From: Bartonella sp. CM31XJBT
GTDB lineage: Bacteria > Pseudomonadota > Alphaproteobacteria > Rhizobiales > Rhizobiaceae
Length of the DNA stretch: 47,261 nt
Reading direction: 5' to 3'
Assembly: GCF_028618555.1 (NCBI RefSeq)
Contig: NZ_JAQITD010000018.1
Coordinates: 1 to 47,261, forward strand
Shown here: positions 39,127-47,261 of the stretch, one piece after another
Numbering within the stretch: the first letter of the stretch is position 1
Layout of the letters: every line of letters begins with the position of its first letter
Program-made: the position numbers and the translations under genes
The notes under the pieces: model-generated
The model's input: the letters and a program-made list of their open reading frames with translations, nothing else
Databases searched by the model: none
Told to the model about the DNA's origin: nothing

Positions 39127-39184
39127 TCCTTTAATAATAAAATTTTATAACGCTAACCTAATAATATATTTAAGGGGGATGATA

Positions 39185-40213
39185 ATGCGTGCACTGCAAC
39201 TCTTCGATGATCGTCGGCTTGAAATCACCAATATTTCCCCGCCATCTTTACCTAGTATAGGTGAAGTAACTGTGCGGATAAAAGCCGTTGCTCTTAATCA
39301 TATTGATGTATGGGGATGGCGTGGCATGGCTTTTGCGAAAAGAAAAATGCCACTCATCATTGGTGCAGAAGCCTCTGGTGAGGTTATACAAATAGGAGAT
39401 GGCGTTGAACATCTCCAACTTGGACAGATTGTCTCAATTTATGGTGCACAAACCTGCGGAGTATGCCAAGCTTGTCATGAAGGACGGGATAATCTTTGCA
39501 GTCAGGTAAAGGGAGTCTACGGTTTTCACCTTGATGGATTTGCGTGTGAGCTTGTCAATTTGCCAGCACGTTTATTAGTTCCAGCCCCTCTCCAATGTGA
39601 TGAATTGCAAGCAGCAGTTGCTCCAATTACTTTTGGTACCGTAGAACATATGCTTTTCGATAACGCAAAACTACAAGCAGGAGAAACAATCCTGATACAG
39701 GCTGGTGGCTCAGGTATTGGTTCTGCAGCCATTCAACTTGCAAAACACATGGGCTGTACAGTTATCACAACTGTAGGTTCAGATGAAAAAATTGCAAAAG
39801 CACACTCTCTTGGGGCAGATCATGTGATTAATTATCGTAAAGATCGTTTTGAAGGTGTAGTGCGTAAATTAACCCAAAAAAAAGGTGTTGACGTTGTTTT
39901 TGAGCATGTTGGTGTAGATACATGGAACGGTTCTCTGTTATGTATGAAAAAAGGAGCACGTTTAGTGACTTGCGGTTCTACCTCTGGTGTTTCAGCACCA
40001 ATAAATCTCATGCAATTATTCCAGCAACAGCTTAAGATATTTGGTTCATTTGGCTGCCGTATGGAAAATATGAAAAATGCCATGCAAAAAATGGCACAAA
40101 AAGCCGTACACCCTGTCATTGATACAATTGTTGGGCTGGATGAAATTGATACAGCTTTAAAACGAATGGAGAGCCGTGATGTTTTTGGTAAAATTATCCT
40201 TAAAATCGATTAA
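39185..40213 (+). CDS. adhXL: Zinc-binding alcohol dehydrogenase-like reductase of the XL cluster
   Basis: 342 residues from ATG 39185, six bases after AAGGGGG. It is a medium-chain dehydrogenase/reductase: a GroES-like N-terminal half with structural zinc cysteines in CGVCQACHEGRDNLC, and a Rossmann half with LIQAGGSGIGSAAIQLAKH. In the Rhizobium acpXL-lpxXL cluster the equivalent gene is thought to reduce a chain intermediate during very-long-chain acyl synthesis; the exact step is not proven. It is flanked by fabF1XL and lpxXL, with 3 nt to the latter. Confidence 0.9.
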   Translation: MRALQLFDDRRLEITNISPPSLPSIGEVTVRIKAVALNHIDVWGWRGMAFAKRKMPLIIGAEASGEVIQIGDGVEHLQLGQIVSIYGAQTCGVCQACHEGRDNLCSQVKGVYGFHLDGFACELVNLPARLLVPAPLQCDELQAAVAPITFGTVEHMLFDNAKLQAGETILIQAGGSGIGSAAIQLAKHMGCTVITTVGSDEKIAKAHSLGADHVINYRKDRFEGVVRKLTQKKGVDVVFEHVGVDTWNGSLLCMKKGARLVTCGSTSGVSAPINLMQLFQQQLKIFGSFGCRMENMKNAMQKMAQKAVHPVIDTIVGLDEIDTALKRMESRDVFGKIILKID

Positions 40214-40216
40214 ATC

Positions 40217-41149
40217 ATGATGAAGCTTTCTCTTAAAAATCTCATATATCGTATTAAAATTATAGCTAAAAAAATATCCTACTTGTTATGGGCATATCTG
40301 CTCTTTGGTTCTTTATTTATTCTAAAATGTTTTCCAGCCAAAATGGGAATTTCTTTTTTTGCTTGGTTAGCAAAAAAAATTGGTCCCCTTGTACATCGTC
40401 ATCAAATCACACTTGCAAACCTTAGGAGTGCATATCCAGAAAAAACAGAGCAAGAACTCCGTGCGATTGCAATAGAAATGTGGGAAAATATAGGACGTTT
40501 CCTAGCCGAATATATTTTTCTTGATAAAATTTTTGATTTTGATCCTCATGCAGACGAGCCAGGTTTCATTGAGGTTAAAGGTATTGAAATATTTGAGCGA
40601 TTAAAAAATGAAAAAAAACCACATATTTTTTTCACCGCACATACTGGAAATTTTGAACTTCTGCCTATTTGTGCACAAAGTTTTGATCTTAATGTTACGG
40701 TATTATTTAGACCACCCAATAATCCCTATGTTGCCAAACGAATCCTTAAAGCACGACAAACTTCTATGGGACACCTTGTTCCCTCCAAGGCCGGAGCAGC
40801 ATGGGCATTAGCAGCCAAATTAGAAGAAGGTGAAAATGTTGGTATGCTCGTTGATCAAAAATTTCGCCGCGGTATCATGGGAACATTTTTTAACAGACCT
40901 CTTAAAACAAACCCCTTAATTATAAAACTTGCTCGACAATATGACTGTGATATTTATCCAGCACGTTGTATTCGTTTGCCTAGTGGACGTCATCGTTTAG
41001 AGTTATATGAACATGTAGAACTTCCACGTGATGAAAAAAATGATATCGATATAGCTGCTTCTACGCAAAAATTAAATGATATTGTTGAATCTTGGGTCCG
41101 TGAATATCCTGGACAATGGATGTGGTTACATAGGCGTTGGGACATCTAA
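40217..41149 (+). CDS. lpxXL: Lipid A very-long-chain acyltransferase LpxXL
   Basis: 310 residues. It has an N-terminal membrane anchor (about 18-40) and an LpxL/HtrB-type acyltransferase domain. The catalytic HX4E motif is FTAHTGNFELLPI. Other family segments are ANLRSAYPEKTEQELRAIA, VGMLVDQKF and the C-terminal PGQWMWLHRRW. It transfers the AcpXL-bound very-long-chain acyl to lipid A at the inner membrane. It ends the acpXL operon; mazG starts about 33 nt later, maybe in the same transcript. Confidence 0.94.
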   Translation: MMKLSLKNLIYRIKIIAKKISYLLWAYLLFGSLFILKCFPAKMGISFFAWLAKKIGPLVHRHQITLANLRSAYPEKTEQELRAIAIEMWENIGRFLAEYIFLDKIFDFDPHADEPGFIEVKGIEIFERLKNEKKPHIFFTAHTGNFELLPICAQSFDLNVTVLFRPPNNPYVAKRILKARQTSMGHLVPSKAGAAWALAAKLEEGENVGMLVDQKFRRGIMGTFFNRPLKTNPLIIKLARQYDCDIYPARCIRLPSGRHRLELYEHVELPRDEKNDIDIAASTQKLNDIVESWVREYPGQWMWLHRRWDI

Positions 41150-41182
41150 CATAAGCTCTATTGCTTACAAAGGAAGTGCAAA

Positions 41183-41998
41183 ATGTTAGCCTCAAAAGAT
41201 ATCAAAGATCTCACAGCAATTATCACTGCATTACGAAACTCTGATAATGGTTGTATCTGGCATAAAAAACAAACTTTTGAATCCCTCATATCCTATATGC
41301 TCGAAGAAGTTTACGAAGTCATCGATGCCATTGAACGAAAGAATCGAAAGGATCTCTGTGAAGAACTTGGGGATCTTCTTTTACAAGTTGTCTATCATGC
41401 TACCATAGCACAAGAAGAAGGCAGCTTTACTTTTGAAGATGTTGTTTATGCAATCACGGAAAAAATGATTCGACGCCATCCTCATGTTTTTGGAAATGCC
41501 GAGCAAAAAAAACGAGGATTTATAAAAGAGGAGTGGGAATATATAAAAAAAAGAGAACAGGTTGAACAAAAAAGAATGTGCGAAGAAAAAAACAACAATT
41601 CCTCCACAAGCATACTCGCAAAAGTAAAACAAATCCAGCCAGCAAACCAAGAGGCACTTGCTTTACAAGAAGCAGCAGCTAAAGTAGGTTTTGATTGGCA
41701 AAAAAGTGATAAAGTTTTTGAAAAAATAGAAGAAGAACTCGAAGAGCTCAAAGAAGCCATCAAAAATAAACAAAACTCAGAGATAGAAGCAGAGTTTGGA
41801 GATCTCTACTTTATACTCCTTAACCTCGCGCGCCACTTAGCGATTGATTCACAAAAAGCATTAAAAAAAACGAATATAAAATTTCGAAATCGTTTCGCCT
41901 ATATTGAAGAAAAGCTATCCACTCAATCTAAAACACTCACTGACGCATCCTTGAATGAAATGGAAGCACTTTGGAAGCAAGCTAAAAATGAACAATAA
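41183..41998 (+). CDS. mazG: Nucleoside triphosphate pyrophosphohydrolase MazG
   Basis: 271 residues with two MazG domains. The first (about 20-110) has YMLEEVYEVIDAIE and DLCEELGDLLLQVVYHA; the second (about 165-250) has EEELEELKEAIKNKQ and EAEFGDLYFILLNLARHL. The EEXXE and EXXD metal-binding pairs are complete. It hydrolyses (d)NTPs to monophosphate and PPi, cleaning nucleotide pools. Full E. coli-like length. In many alphaproteobacteria it lies by hflX; here it follows the lipid A operon, so it has moved. Confidence 0.95.
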   Translation: MLASKDIKDLTAIITALRNSDNGCIWHKKQTFESLISYMLEEVYEVIDAIERKNRKDLCEELGDLLLQVVYHATIAQEEGSFTFEDVVYAITEKMIRRHPHVFGNAEQKKRGFIKEEWEYIKKREQVEQKRMCEEKNNNSSTSILAKVKQIQPANQEALALQEAAAKVGFDWQKSDKVFEKIEEELEELKEAIKNKQNSEIEAEFGDLYFILLNLARHLAIDSQKALKKTNIKFRNRFAYIEEKLSTQSKTLTDASLNEMEALWKQAKNEQ

Positions 41999-42068
41999 AA
42001 AATAGTAGATTTCTTCTACCTAAAAGAACAAGCCCCTCTAAAATTACTAAATTATAATTTAGCTCAGC

Positions 42069-42434
42069 TCAATTTGTTTTATATTGATCCTGCGTAGCAG
42101 GACGAAGTTCCACCGATTCTCCACACCCGCATGCTGAAACTTGATTAGGATTTTTAAAGATAAAACCAGACCGCAGCGTTGTCACTTCATAATCCATCTG
42201 CGTCCCTAATAAAAATAATACCGCATCATGTGCTACAAAAACACGGGCACCATTCACTTCAACAACATCCGCATCTATCCCCTTTTCTTTGACAAGAGTA
42301 ATTGTATACTCCATCCCTGCACAACCACCTTTTTTGATACCAACAAGAATACCCTGTGCATCTTTTGCATCCATAATCGCTTTAACACGATCCACTGCTG
42401 CTTGCGTCAAATTTATTACCGAAAAACGGCTCAT
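42069..42434 (-). CDS. sufA: HesB/IscA-family Fe-S insertion protein (SufA-like)
   Basis: 121 residues. A-type carrier with the three conserved cysteines: KKGGCAGMEYTI and the paired site SACGCGES. It delivers Fe-S clusters to target proteins. In Rhizobiales such a gene usually closes the suf operon; here no other suf genes flank it, only a tiny zinc-finger-like frame upstream (42503-42682) on the same strand. The name sufA versus a general IscA/ErpA type is not certain. Confidence 0.88.
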   Translation of the reverse strand: MSRFSVINLTQAAVDRVKAIMDAKDAQGILVGIKKGGCAGMEYTITLVKEKGIDADVVEVNGARVFVAHDAVLFLLGTQMDYEVTTLRSGFIFKNPNQVSACGCGESVELRPATQDQYKTN

Positions 42435-42502
42435 AGTTTACTCTTTTCTTAGTTCAATAGACACTTTGAAAGTTTTTCCTCTATAATATTTTATCTGATA
42501 TT

Positions 42503-42682
42503 TCAGAAAAAAAACAAAACATAAATTAAAGCATTCTGACCTTGTTTATTTGGATAAAAATACATACCCGTAAAATGAGATTTGTGATTATATAATCCAG
42601 AACTTACAATTTTTTGTCCACATAAAATGCAAAATACCTCATCTATAAAAACTCTAAAAAAACGAAAACTTTTCAAAACCAT
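42503..42682 (-). CDS. Small CX2C...HX2H protein, unknown function
   Basis: 59 residues, minus strand, ATG at 42682 with AGGAG seven bases upstream, an unusually good ribosome-binding site here. The sequence has FCILCGQKIVSSGLYNHKSH, giving C18-X2-C21-X11-H33-X2-H36, a plausible zinc site. The N-terminus is basic and Phe-rich (KSFRFFRVF), and the C-terminus is hydrophobic. It ends 68 nt before the sufA start on the same strand and could share its transcript. I do not recognise a family. It could also be a chance frame; the AT-rich code explains the many Phe. Confidence 0.45.
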   Translation of the reverse strand: MVLKSFRFFRVFIDEVFCILCGQKIVSSGLYNHKSHFTGMYFYPNKQGQNALIYVLFFF

Positions 42683-43038
42683 ACATTCACTCCTCTTCTT
42701 TTGAAAATCTTTATCTTTTTAGAAAAGTAACGATTAGGTAAGAAAAAAAATATACCTTCCGCACTCATTTGCTCCAATTCATACCCCTAAAGTCACCAAT
42801 CTTACCCCCTCACAATCTCAAAAGTAATTAAATGCATACATCTATTAACTATAGTGCTAAAAATTTAATGATCACAAAGAATTTTACAAATTCGTTATTT
42901 ATCTTGAATTAACAACAAAATATTGATGTCCAAAATTTTTACTTTCAAAAGCTCTAAGTGCAAGAGCATTTTAGATTATTCTGTTTATTTTTTCTCTTGC
43001 CTTTAAAGAAACAGTCATTTAATCGTTTTACACAAACT
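42683..43038. other. Gap before tRNA-Pro
   Basis: About 350 nt, AT-rich, with no gene seen. It should contain the promoter of the minus-strand small gene/sufA and that of tRNA-Pro. Confidence 0.4.
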
Positions 43039-43115
<77 letters not shown>

Positions 43116-43286
43116 TTTTTAAAATGCTATAAAATAAGCTTACTTAAAAAGTGAATTATTATGCATTTCAATTGCACACACATGAAATTTTTCTTCAACA
43201 TAGAATAATGTGCAATGATATTTTATCATAAATTCGAGATAAGCTGTTTTATTTAAATGCGCTTCGTTCTTAGGAAAACACATACG

Positions 43287-43316
43287 AAACGCGAGACCTT
43301 TTGTCTCGCGTTTTTT
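43287..43316 (+). terminator. Rho-independent terminator
   Basis: AAACGCGAGAC (43287-43297) and GTCTCGCGTTT (43303-43313) form an 11-bp stem with a CTTTT loop, followed by TTTATTC. It lies about 170 nt after tRNA-Pro and about 50 nt past the hsp20 stop on the other strand, so it can end the tRNA transcript and perhaps hsp20. Confidence 0.85.
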
Positions 43317-43367
43317 ATTCTTCAGAAAAATTTATAATTATTCGATCTCATATTTTCTAAATTTTCT

Positions 43368-43835
43368 TTACACGATAATGTCGCTGTTATCATTTTTTGT
43401 AATGGATGGTGACATCTGTACGGTTATCTTTTTAGGTTTTAATTCAGCTGGCATTTCCCTTTTAAGCTGAATATGAAGAAGTCCATCTCCAAGTTCTGCC
43501 CCAATAACCTTAACATGATCAGCTAAATGAAAACGCCGTTCAAAAGCACGCGAAGCAATACCTCGATAAAGGAATTCTCGCTCTTCATCATCATTTTTAG
43601 ACTTTCTGTCTCCCTTAACGATCAGCTGGTTACAATGCGTTTCAATATCAATTTCATCTTGAGAAAAACCAGCAACAGCCATAGAAATTCTATAAGAATC
43701 TTCAGTTAAACGCTCGATATTATAAGGGGGATAAGAAGAAACTTCGTCTGGTTGTGTTCTAGAATCAAACCAGTTAAAAAGATGATCAAAACCTACTGTG
43801 GAACGATAAAATGGTGAAAAATCTACTTGACGCAT
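43368..43835 (-). CDS. Small heat-shock protein Hsp20
   Basis: 155 residues, IbpA-like class A of the Rhizobiales. It starts MRQVDFSPFYRSTVGFDHLF, and the alpha-crystallin domain (about 35-130) has YPPYNIERLTEDSYRISMAV with AGFSQDEIDIE, GIASRAFERRFHLAD and GDGLLHIQLKRE. The C-terminal I-x-V site is KKITVQ. It holds unfolded proteins under heat stress in the cytosol. The leader (43836-43937) contains two hairpins and a strong GAGGAGG site, so translation may be temperature-controlled. Monocistronic. Confidence 0.93.
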   Translation of the reverse strand: MRQVDFSPFYRSTVGFDHLFNWFDSRTQPDEVSSYPPYNIERLTEDSYRISMAVAGFSQDEIDIETHCNQLIVKGDRKSKNDDEEREFLYRGIASRAFERRFHLADHVKVIGAELGDGLLHIQLKREMPAELKPKKITVQMSPSITKNDNSDIIV

Positions 43836-43937
43836 AATATTGCCCTCCTCTAGAGCGACTATAATTTATAACTAATTCACAAAGTTCCCACATGGCAAAC
43901 TTACTTGTGAACCTGCGGCCCCATCATGGCAACCGCA
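43836..43937 (-). promoter_or_regulatory. Structured hsp20 leader, possible RNA thermometer
   Basis: Upstream of the hsp20 ATG lie a 36-nt hairpin (43876-43911; stem of 11 bp with a 3-nt bulge) and a second one (43914-43937; TGCGG/CCGCA with an inner CCAT/ATGG). The ribosome-binding site is GAGGAGGGCAAT. On the RNA strand TTGCC occurs in both hairpins and can pair with GGCAA at that site. ROSE-type thermometers occur before rhizobial small heat-shock genes; this match in kind is inferred. Confidence 0.5.
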
Positions 43938-44093
43938 CTATATTATCTAGTAATCGTTTTTCTTTATTTCAACTCTTTGGGACCTAAATTGATAAAAACT
44001 ATCTAAAAAGCAATATACCCCTTTTTAAATCCTTTTTCTTCATTACATAAATGTCAAAGCACTAAGCAGCAAATACACTGTAAAGGATTTCAA

Positions 44094-45011
44094 TTGGAAA
44101 CACCTCTTTATCCCATAGACTGGGGGGCCACTCCTCTTAATGTCCATCATGGTACTCTTAAAATAGCAATAGATCATGAAATTCGTTTTGCTATAACATA
44201 TCCTGAGGTGGAAAAATCTAAGGGAACAATTGTTATTCTCAAAAGCTACGCAAATGCTTTAGAAAAATATTTTTTATTAATAAATGAAATTTCTAAACGC
44301 GGTTTTCATACAGCAATATTTGACTGGTTTGATCAAGAAAAAACATCCCTCAAGATAAGAAAACAAAACAGACATCATTATTTTGATATAAATAACGATA
44401 TTAATGACTTATATAAATTTCTTAAAAATATTGTTTATCCTAATTGTCCGCCACCTTACTCTATGCTTGCCTACGGCATAGGTGGATTGATAGCACTTAG
44501 CGGATTAGATCTCATTAATCATCAGTTTAATAGATTGCTTTGTGTTTCTCCCCTTTTTGCTCCATTCGGCAATAAAACAAATGGTTTTCAACATAAATTA
44601 ACACAATTTCTTTCTGATATAGGTCTTGGCTTTATACCAGCGAAAGATGGTAAAAAATTAAACAAAACAAAACAAAAAAATATACAATTGGGACACATAC
44701 ATAAAGTGCCGCTCTCTTCCATTAAGCCCCCAACATCCCAATGGATAGCATCAGTATTTAATGCGATTGATTCTGTGAAGAGAAATGTACTTCATGGAGA
44801 TTTACGAATCCCAACACTCTTTATTCTTGCCAATCAAAATAATATTGCAAACAACATTGAAGTGCAGCAATTATGCCAACACACACGTCTGACAGAAAGT
44901 ATTACTATTACAGGCGCTGAACTGGATACAATTATGGTTAACGAAGATTATAAAAAGCAATTTTGGGCTGCATTTGATGCATTTATTCCCGATAATATAT
45001 CTGTAAAATAA
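44094..45011 (+). CDS. PldB-like alpha/beta hydrolase lacking catalytic Ser and His
   Basis: 305 residues from TTG 44094 after AAGGA. It matches the rhizobial lysophospholipase-like family: KGTIVILKSYANALEKYF, RGFHTAIFDW and PNCPPPYSMLAYGIGGLIAL. At the nucleophile elbow active members have AHSMGG, but here it is A-Y-G128-I-G-G, so Ser is replaced by Gly. Near the end GARHE of the family is replaced by GAELDTIM, so the catalytic His is gone too, while QFWAAFDAFIP is kept. It is an intact frame but probably a non-hydrolytic protein. No signal peptide; cytosolic. Alone in its transcript. Confidence 0.8.
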   Translation: METPLYPIDWGATPLNVHHGTLKIAIDHEIRFAITYPEVEKSKGTIVILKSYANALEKYFLLINEISKRGFHTAIFDWFDQEKTSLKIRKQNRHHYFDINNDINDLYKFLKNIVYPNCPPPYSMLAYGIGGLIALSGLDLINHQFNRLLCVSPLFAPFGNKTNGFQHKLTQFLSDIGLGFIPAKDGKKLNKTKQKNIQLGHIHKVPLSSIKPPTSQWIASVFNAIDSVKRNVLHGDLRIPTLFILANQNNIANNIEVQQLCQHTRLTESITITGAELDTIMVNEDYKKQFWAAFDAFIPDNISVK

Positions 45012-45854
45012 CACTAAACCTTAATTTCCGCTCTGCCCTATCAAAAAAGAAATTTTCTACGAGCATTGGATCTACAAACACTTTTTAATATAATGGATTT
45101 TACTTTCCAACCACTCATATGATTCGTTTTCTAGCCTCTACAGACAAGCCATGACCTAAATATTCACCACGCATTCTAATAAAAAAACTAATATACAAAG
45201 TATATCATTACATTAAACAATATTATTTTATATCATAAAAAATAACTTAATAAAAAACTACTTATATAAATAAAAATAATAAATCTATCTTAATATAACA
45301 TGATACATATTTATAAATAAAGCATCAAAATACTATTTTTGATTTGTTATAAAATGCTCATTTAATATTATATCTAGAAAAATAATATTTTTCATCTATT
45401 TAAGGAAAAAAACTGGAAATAAAGCGCATTTATAATATTTATTACAAATCTCTATAAAAACAAATAACTATAAAATTTCTATTTCTTAGGAGAACTTTTT
45501 AAAAACAATAAATTAACATAATATTCTTTTAATTTCTCGATATAGGAAGTCCCTACAATAATGGTTTTCATAAGTTTTTTAATGGAATTCTGATAATAAT
45601 CAGCAAATTTAAAAGAAAAGATAGCAATGAATCATCTTAGAAGTTTTAGAGCCCCCCTGCTTTTTTCAAAATCACATATATTTCGAATTTAACCAACTCA
45701 CAACGAATATGCTGTATTCTGAATAAGAATGTAAGAATTAACCATTTTGCCATTCATTTCAATTATGAGCATTTTACCATCTTTTTTCTAAATACTCTAT
45801 ATTGTATAATTGATGCGGCAAAACTCTGACAAATGGAGCCATTGGAACATAATC
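45012..45854. other. 840-nt very AT-rich gap
   Basis: No gene or pseudogene seen on either strand; long A/T stretches, especially 45180-45500. The last 100 nt should hold the cpdR promoter. A small RNA cannot be excluded. Confidence 0.45.
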
Positions 45855-46217
45855 ATGAAACGAATCCTGCTCGCAGAAGATGATAACGATATGCGTCGCT
45901 TTCTCGTAAAGGCCTTAGAACGTGCAGGCTACGAAGTCGCCGATTTCGATAATGGTATTAGCGCATATGAACGTTTACAAGAAGAGCCATTTTCCCTTCT
46001 CCTGACTGATATTGTGATGCCAGAGATGGACGGAATCGAACTTGCACGACGTGCTACTGAGATTGACCCTGATTTACGAGTAATGTTCATTACAGGTTTT
46101 GCAGCAGTAGCACTCAATTCAAATAGTGATGCCCCTCCTGATGCAAAGGTTCTCTCTAAGCCATTTCACTTACGTGAACTCGTCAATGAAGTTGAAAAGA
46201 TCCTTATCGCTGCTTAA
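45855..46217 (+). CDS. cpdR: Response regulator CpdR
   Basis: 120 residues from ATG 45855 (MKRILLAEDDNDMRRFLVKA); GGA lies about ten bases upstream, and an in-frame ATG 15 codons earlier is less likely. A lone receiver domain: acidic pair EDD, phospho-acceptor Asp in LLLTDIVMPEMDGIEL, Thr in MFITGFAAVA and Lys in VLSKPFHLREL. CpdR in alphaproteobacteria controls ClpXP localisation and proteolysis of cell-cycle regulators; phosphate comes through CckA-ChpT. Monocistronic, followed by tRNA-Val. Confidence 0.95.
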   Translation: MKRILLAEDDNDMRRFLVKALERAGYEVADFDNGISAYERLQEEPFSLLLTDIVMPEMDGIELARRATEIDPDLRVMFITGFAAVALNSNSDAPPDAKVLSKPFHLRELVNEVEKILIAA

Positions 46218-46270
46218 AAAGTATTTTTAAAGTTATTTGCATCTGTTGAGAGAGAAAATGAAATTAGGCA

Positions 46271-46299
46271 TTGACGTTTGGCATTCTATATGGTGTATG
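46271..46299 (+). promoter_or_regulatory. Candidate promoter of tRNA-Val
   Basis: TTGACG (46271-46276) and TGTATG (46294-46299) are 17 nt apart, and the mature tRNA begins 14 nt after the -10 box. The -35 box is near consensus; the -10 box is weaker. Confidence 0.5.
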
Positions 46300-46313
46300 C
46301 AACATCAATGAAT

Positions 46314-46388
<75 letters not shown>

Positions 46389-46477
46389 TTGCATTTTATA
46401 TCAACAATAACTTATTGGTTTTCCAAGTGTTTTTTTCTATGAGGGATACCTTAATAAAGTTAAGGGAATAGGATTTT

Positions 46478-46852
46478 CTAACATTTGTCTATAAAGCACG
46501 CTTCGCACAATGTTTCTAATATTTCTTTGAAGTCTACTAACGCTTCTTGATGTAAGCCATCTAAAAGTCTCATAAATGCAACAACAATTTCACGTTGCAA
46601 CGGAGTAGAAGGCTTTATTATGATGCTTTTTCGATAAGAATAGGCTTCTTTTTTTAAGAGAGAAGCCATAGCTTTATCTAAACCATAAAGCTCTATTATC
46701 TTTTCCTCCAGTCCTACAGGAACAGATTTTTTGCCAATTTCTACAGAAGATAAAAATGATACAGATATGTATAATTTCTTAGCCATATCTAAAAGGCGTT
46801 CTGAATGATCAACCCGAAGTTTCCGTAAAATTTTACCAAAAGATGTAACCAT
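46478..46852 (-). CDS. XRE-type helix-turn-helix regulator
   Basis: 124 residues from ATG 46852, eight bases after AGGA; the open frame extends 26 basic codons further. The N-terminal HTH reads FGKILRKLRVDHSERLLDMA, with KKLYISVSFLSSVEIGKKSV (about 4-45), typical of XRE/Cro-like proteins. The remaining helical part is unassigned. Such genes often belong to phages or toxin-antitoxin pairs; no partner toxin is recognised on either side. It lies 90 nt past tRNA-Val, facing it. Confidence 0.75.
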   Translation of the reverse strand: MVTSFGKILRKLRVDHSERLLDMAKKLYISVSFLSSVEIGKKSVPVGLEEKIIELYGLDKAMASLLKKEAYSYRKSIIIKPSTPLQREIVVAFMRLLDGLHQEALVDFKEILETLCEACFIDKC

Positions 46853-47001
46853 ATAAAAAGTCCTATTAGAGAAGAAATATTTTCTTCTGATTCTAACAAA
46901 TCTTTTTATGATTTTCCTCAATTGTTGCAAATCAAGAGTTCTTTTCGGAGTGGTTTTTTAGCCGTACCTGCTGTCCAAAGAGTCTCTAATTCTAAGATGT
47001 T

Positions 47002-47220
47002 CTAACTTTTTGTTATCCACTTTTTGAGGTGTGAGAATCTATTCTCTACGGCGTCCACAAAACGGGAAAAATCTATTACAAACATAAAGACAATAAAGGC
47101 TATCAATTTCATGATGCGTGACATCATCTTTAAGCCTTGATAGGTCTCTATCATCTCGTGAAGGAGCTGTTGTTCTTTTTCTGTAAGATCTTTATCTTTG
47201 CTGCTTCGTTTCTTGACCAT
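47002..47220 (-). CDS. Small membrane protein, possibly phage-related
   Basis: 72 residues from ATG 47220, five bases after GGA; a GTG four codons earlier is possible. A charged N-terminus (VKKRSSKDKDLTEKEQQLLH) is followed by one membrane segment (about 37-52, IMKLIAFIVFMFVIDF) and a basic tail. No family is recognised for certain; size and layout resemble small phage membrane proteins. It lies 149 nt upstream of the XRE gene on the same strand. Confidence 0.55.
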   Translation of the reverse strand: MVKKRSSKDKDLTEKEQQLLHEMIETYQGLKMMSRIMKLIAFIVFMFVIDFSRFVDAVENRFSHLKKWITKS

Positions 47221-47261
47221 CTTTCCAACCACATAAATGGGCTCCCTGCTTGTTATGCTTC

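Overview
The window looks like a chromosomal segment of a Bartonella-type alphaproteobacterium (Hyphomicrobiales/Rhizobiales). This rests on an AT-rich sequence with long decayed intergenic gaps, the rhizobial acpXL-to-lpxXL cluster for very-long-chain acyl lipid A, the yceD-plsX-fabH-ihfA-merR and glyA-nrdR-ribD-ribE-ribH-nusB orders, cpdR, hfq-hflX, and a giant coiled-coil protein of the growth-pole-ring type. The species cannot be settled from sequence alone.

Region 1-5300 is accessory. A roughly 190-bp block occurs directly repeated at 1-215 and 4666-4840 and brackets tRNA-Ser(TGA), two small tandem-repeat arrays and a collapsed P2-like prophage. The prophage keeps only tail genes (gpD broken by a frameshift, gpX, gpU), a tape-measure tail end, a large-terminase piece and an integrase N-terminal piece, all on the minus strand. 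The array at 1485-1734 is the oddest element: palindromes whose two arms change together from copy to copy, on a period of about 36 nt. A decayed gene of a phage/surface-associated family follows at 5030-5240.

Region 5300-11163 holds a coiled-coil protein of unknown function, a lipoprotein alpha/beta hydrolase, tRNA-Leu(GAG), folE, a NifU/SufU-like scaffold, yidD and thrS. A second decayed P4-family integrase lies at about 11748-12080. Region 12212-16101 is the fatty-acid/phospholipid operon yceD, plsX, fabH, ihfA, merR on the minus strand, with lipoprotein gene bamE divergent. Region 16878-21414 is the one-carbon/riboflavin operon glyA, nrdR, ribD, ribE, ribH, nusB. Then come argC, ctaA, an ExoP/Wzc-like protein whose ATPase domain has lost its Walker A lysine, and hflX with hfq.

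Region 28179-32738 is one 1519-residue coiled-coil membrane protein, a likely GPR/RgsE homologue for polar growth. After about 1.1 kb of empty DNA come malic enzyme and the lipid A acyl-chain operon acpXL, fabF2XL, fabF1XL, adhXL, lpxXL, followed by mazG. No fabZXL is present between acpXL and fabF2XL, and FabF2XL lacks the condensing-enzyme catalytic triad. The last part holds sufA with a newly noticed 59-codon upstream gene carrying a CX2C...HX2H pattern, tRNA-Pro(GGG), an hsp20 gene with a structured leader, an alpha/beta hydrolase without its catalytic Ser and His, cpdR, tRNA-Val(GAC), an XRE-type regulator and a small membrane protein. The last two may mark the edge of another accessory block.

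Gene starts were revised where a Shine-Dalgarno sequence or family length argued for it. All functions are read from sequence by family recognition; no database search was run.
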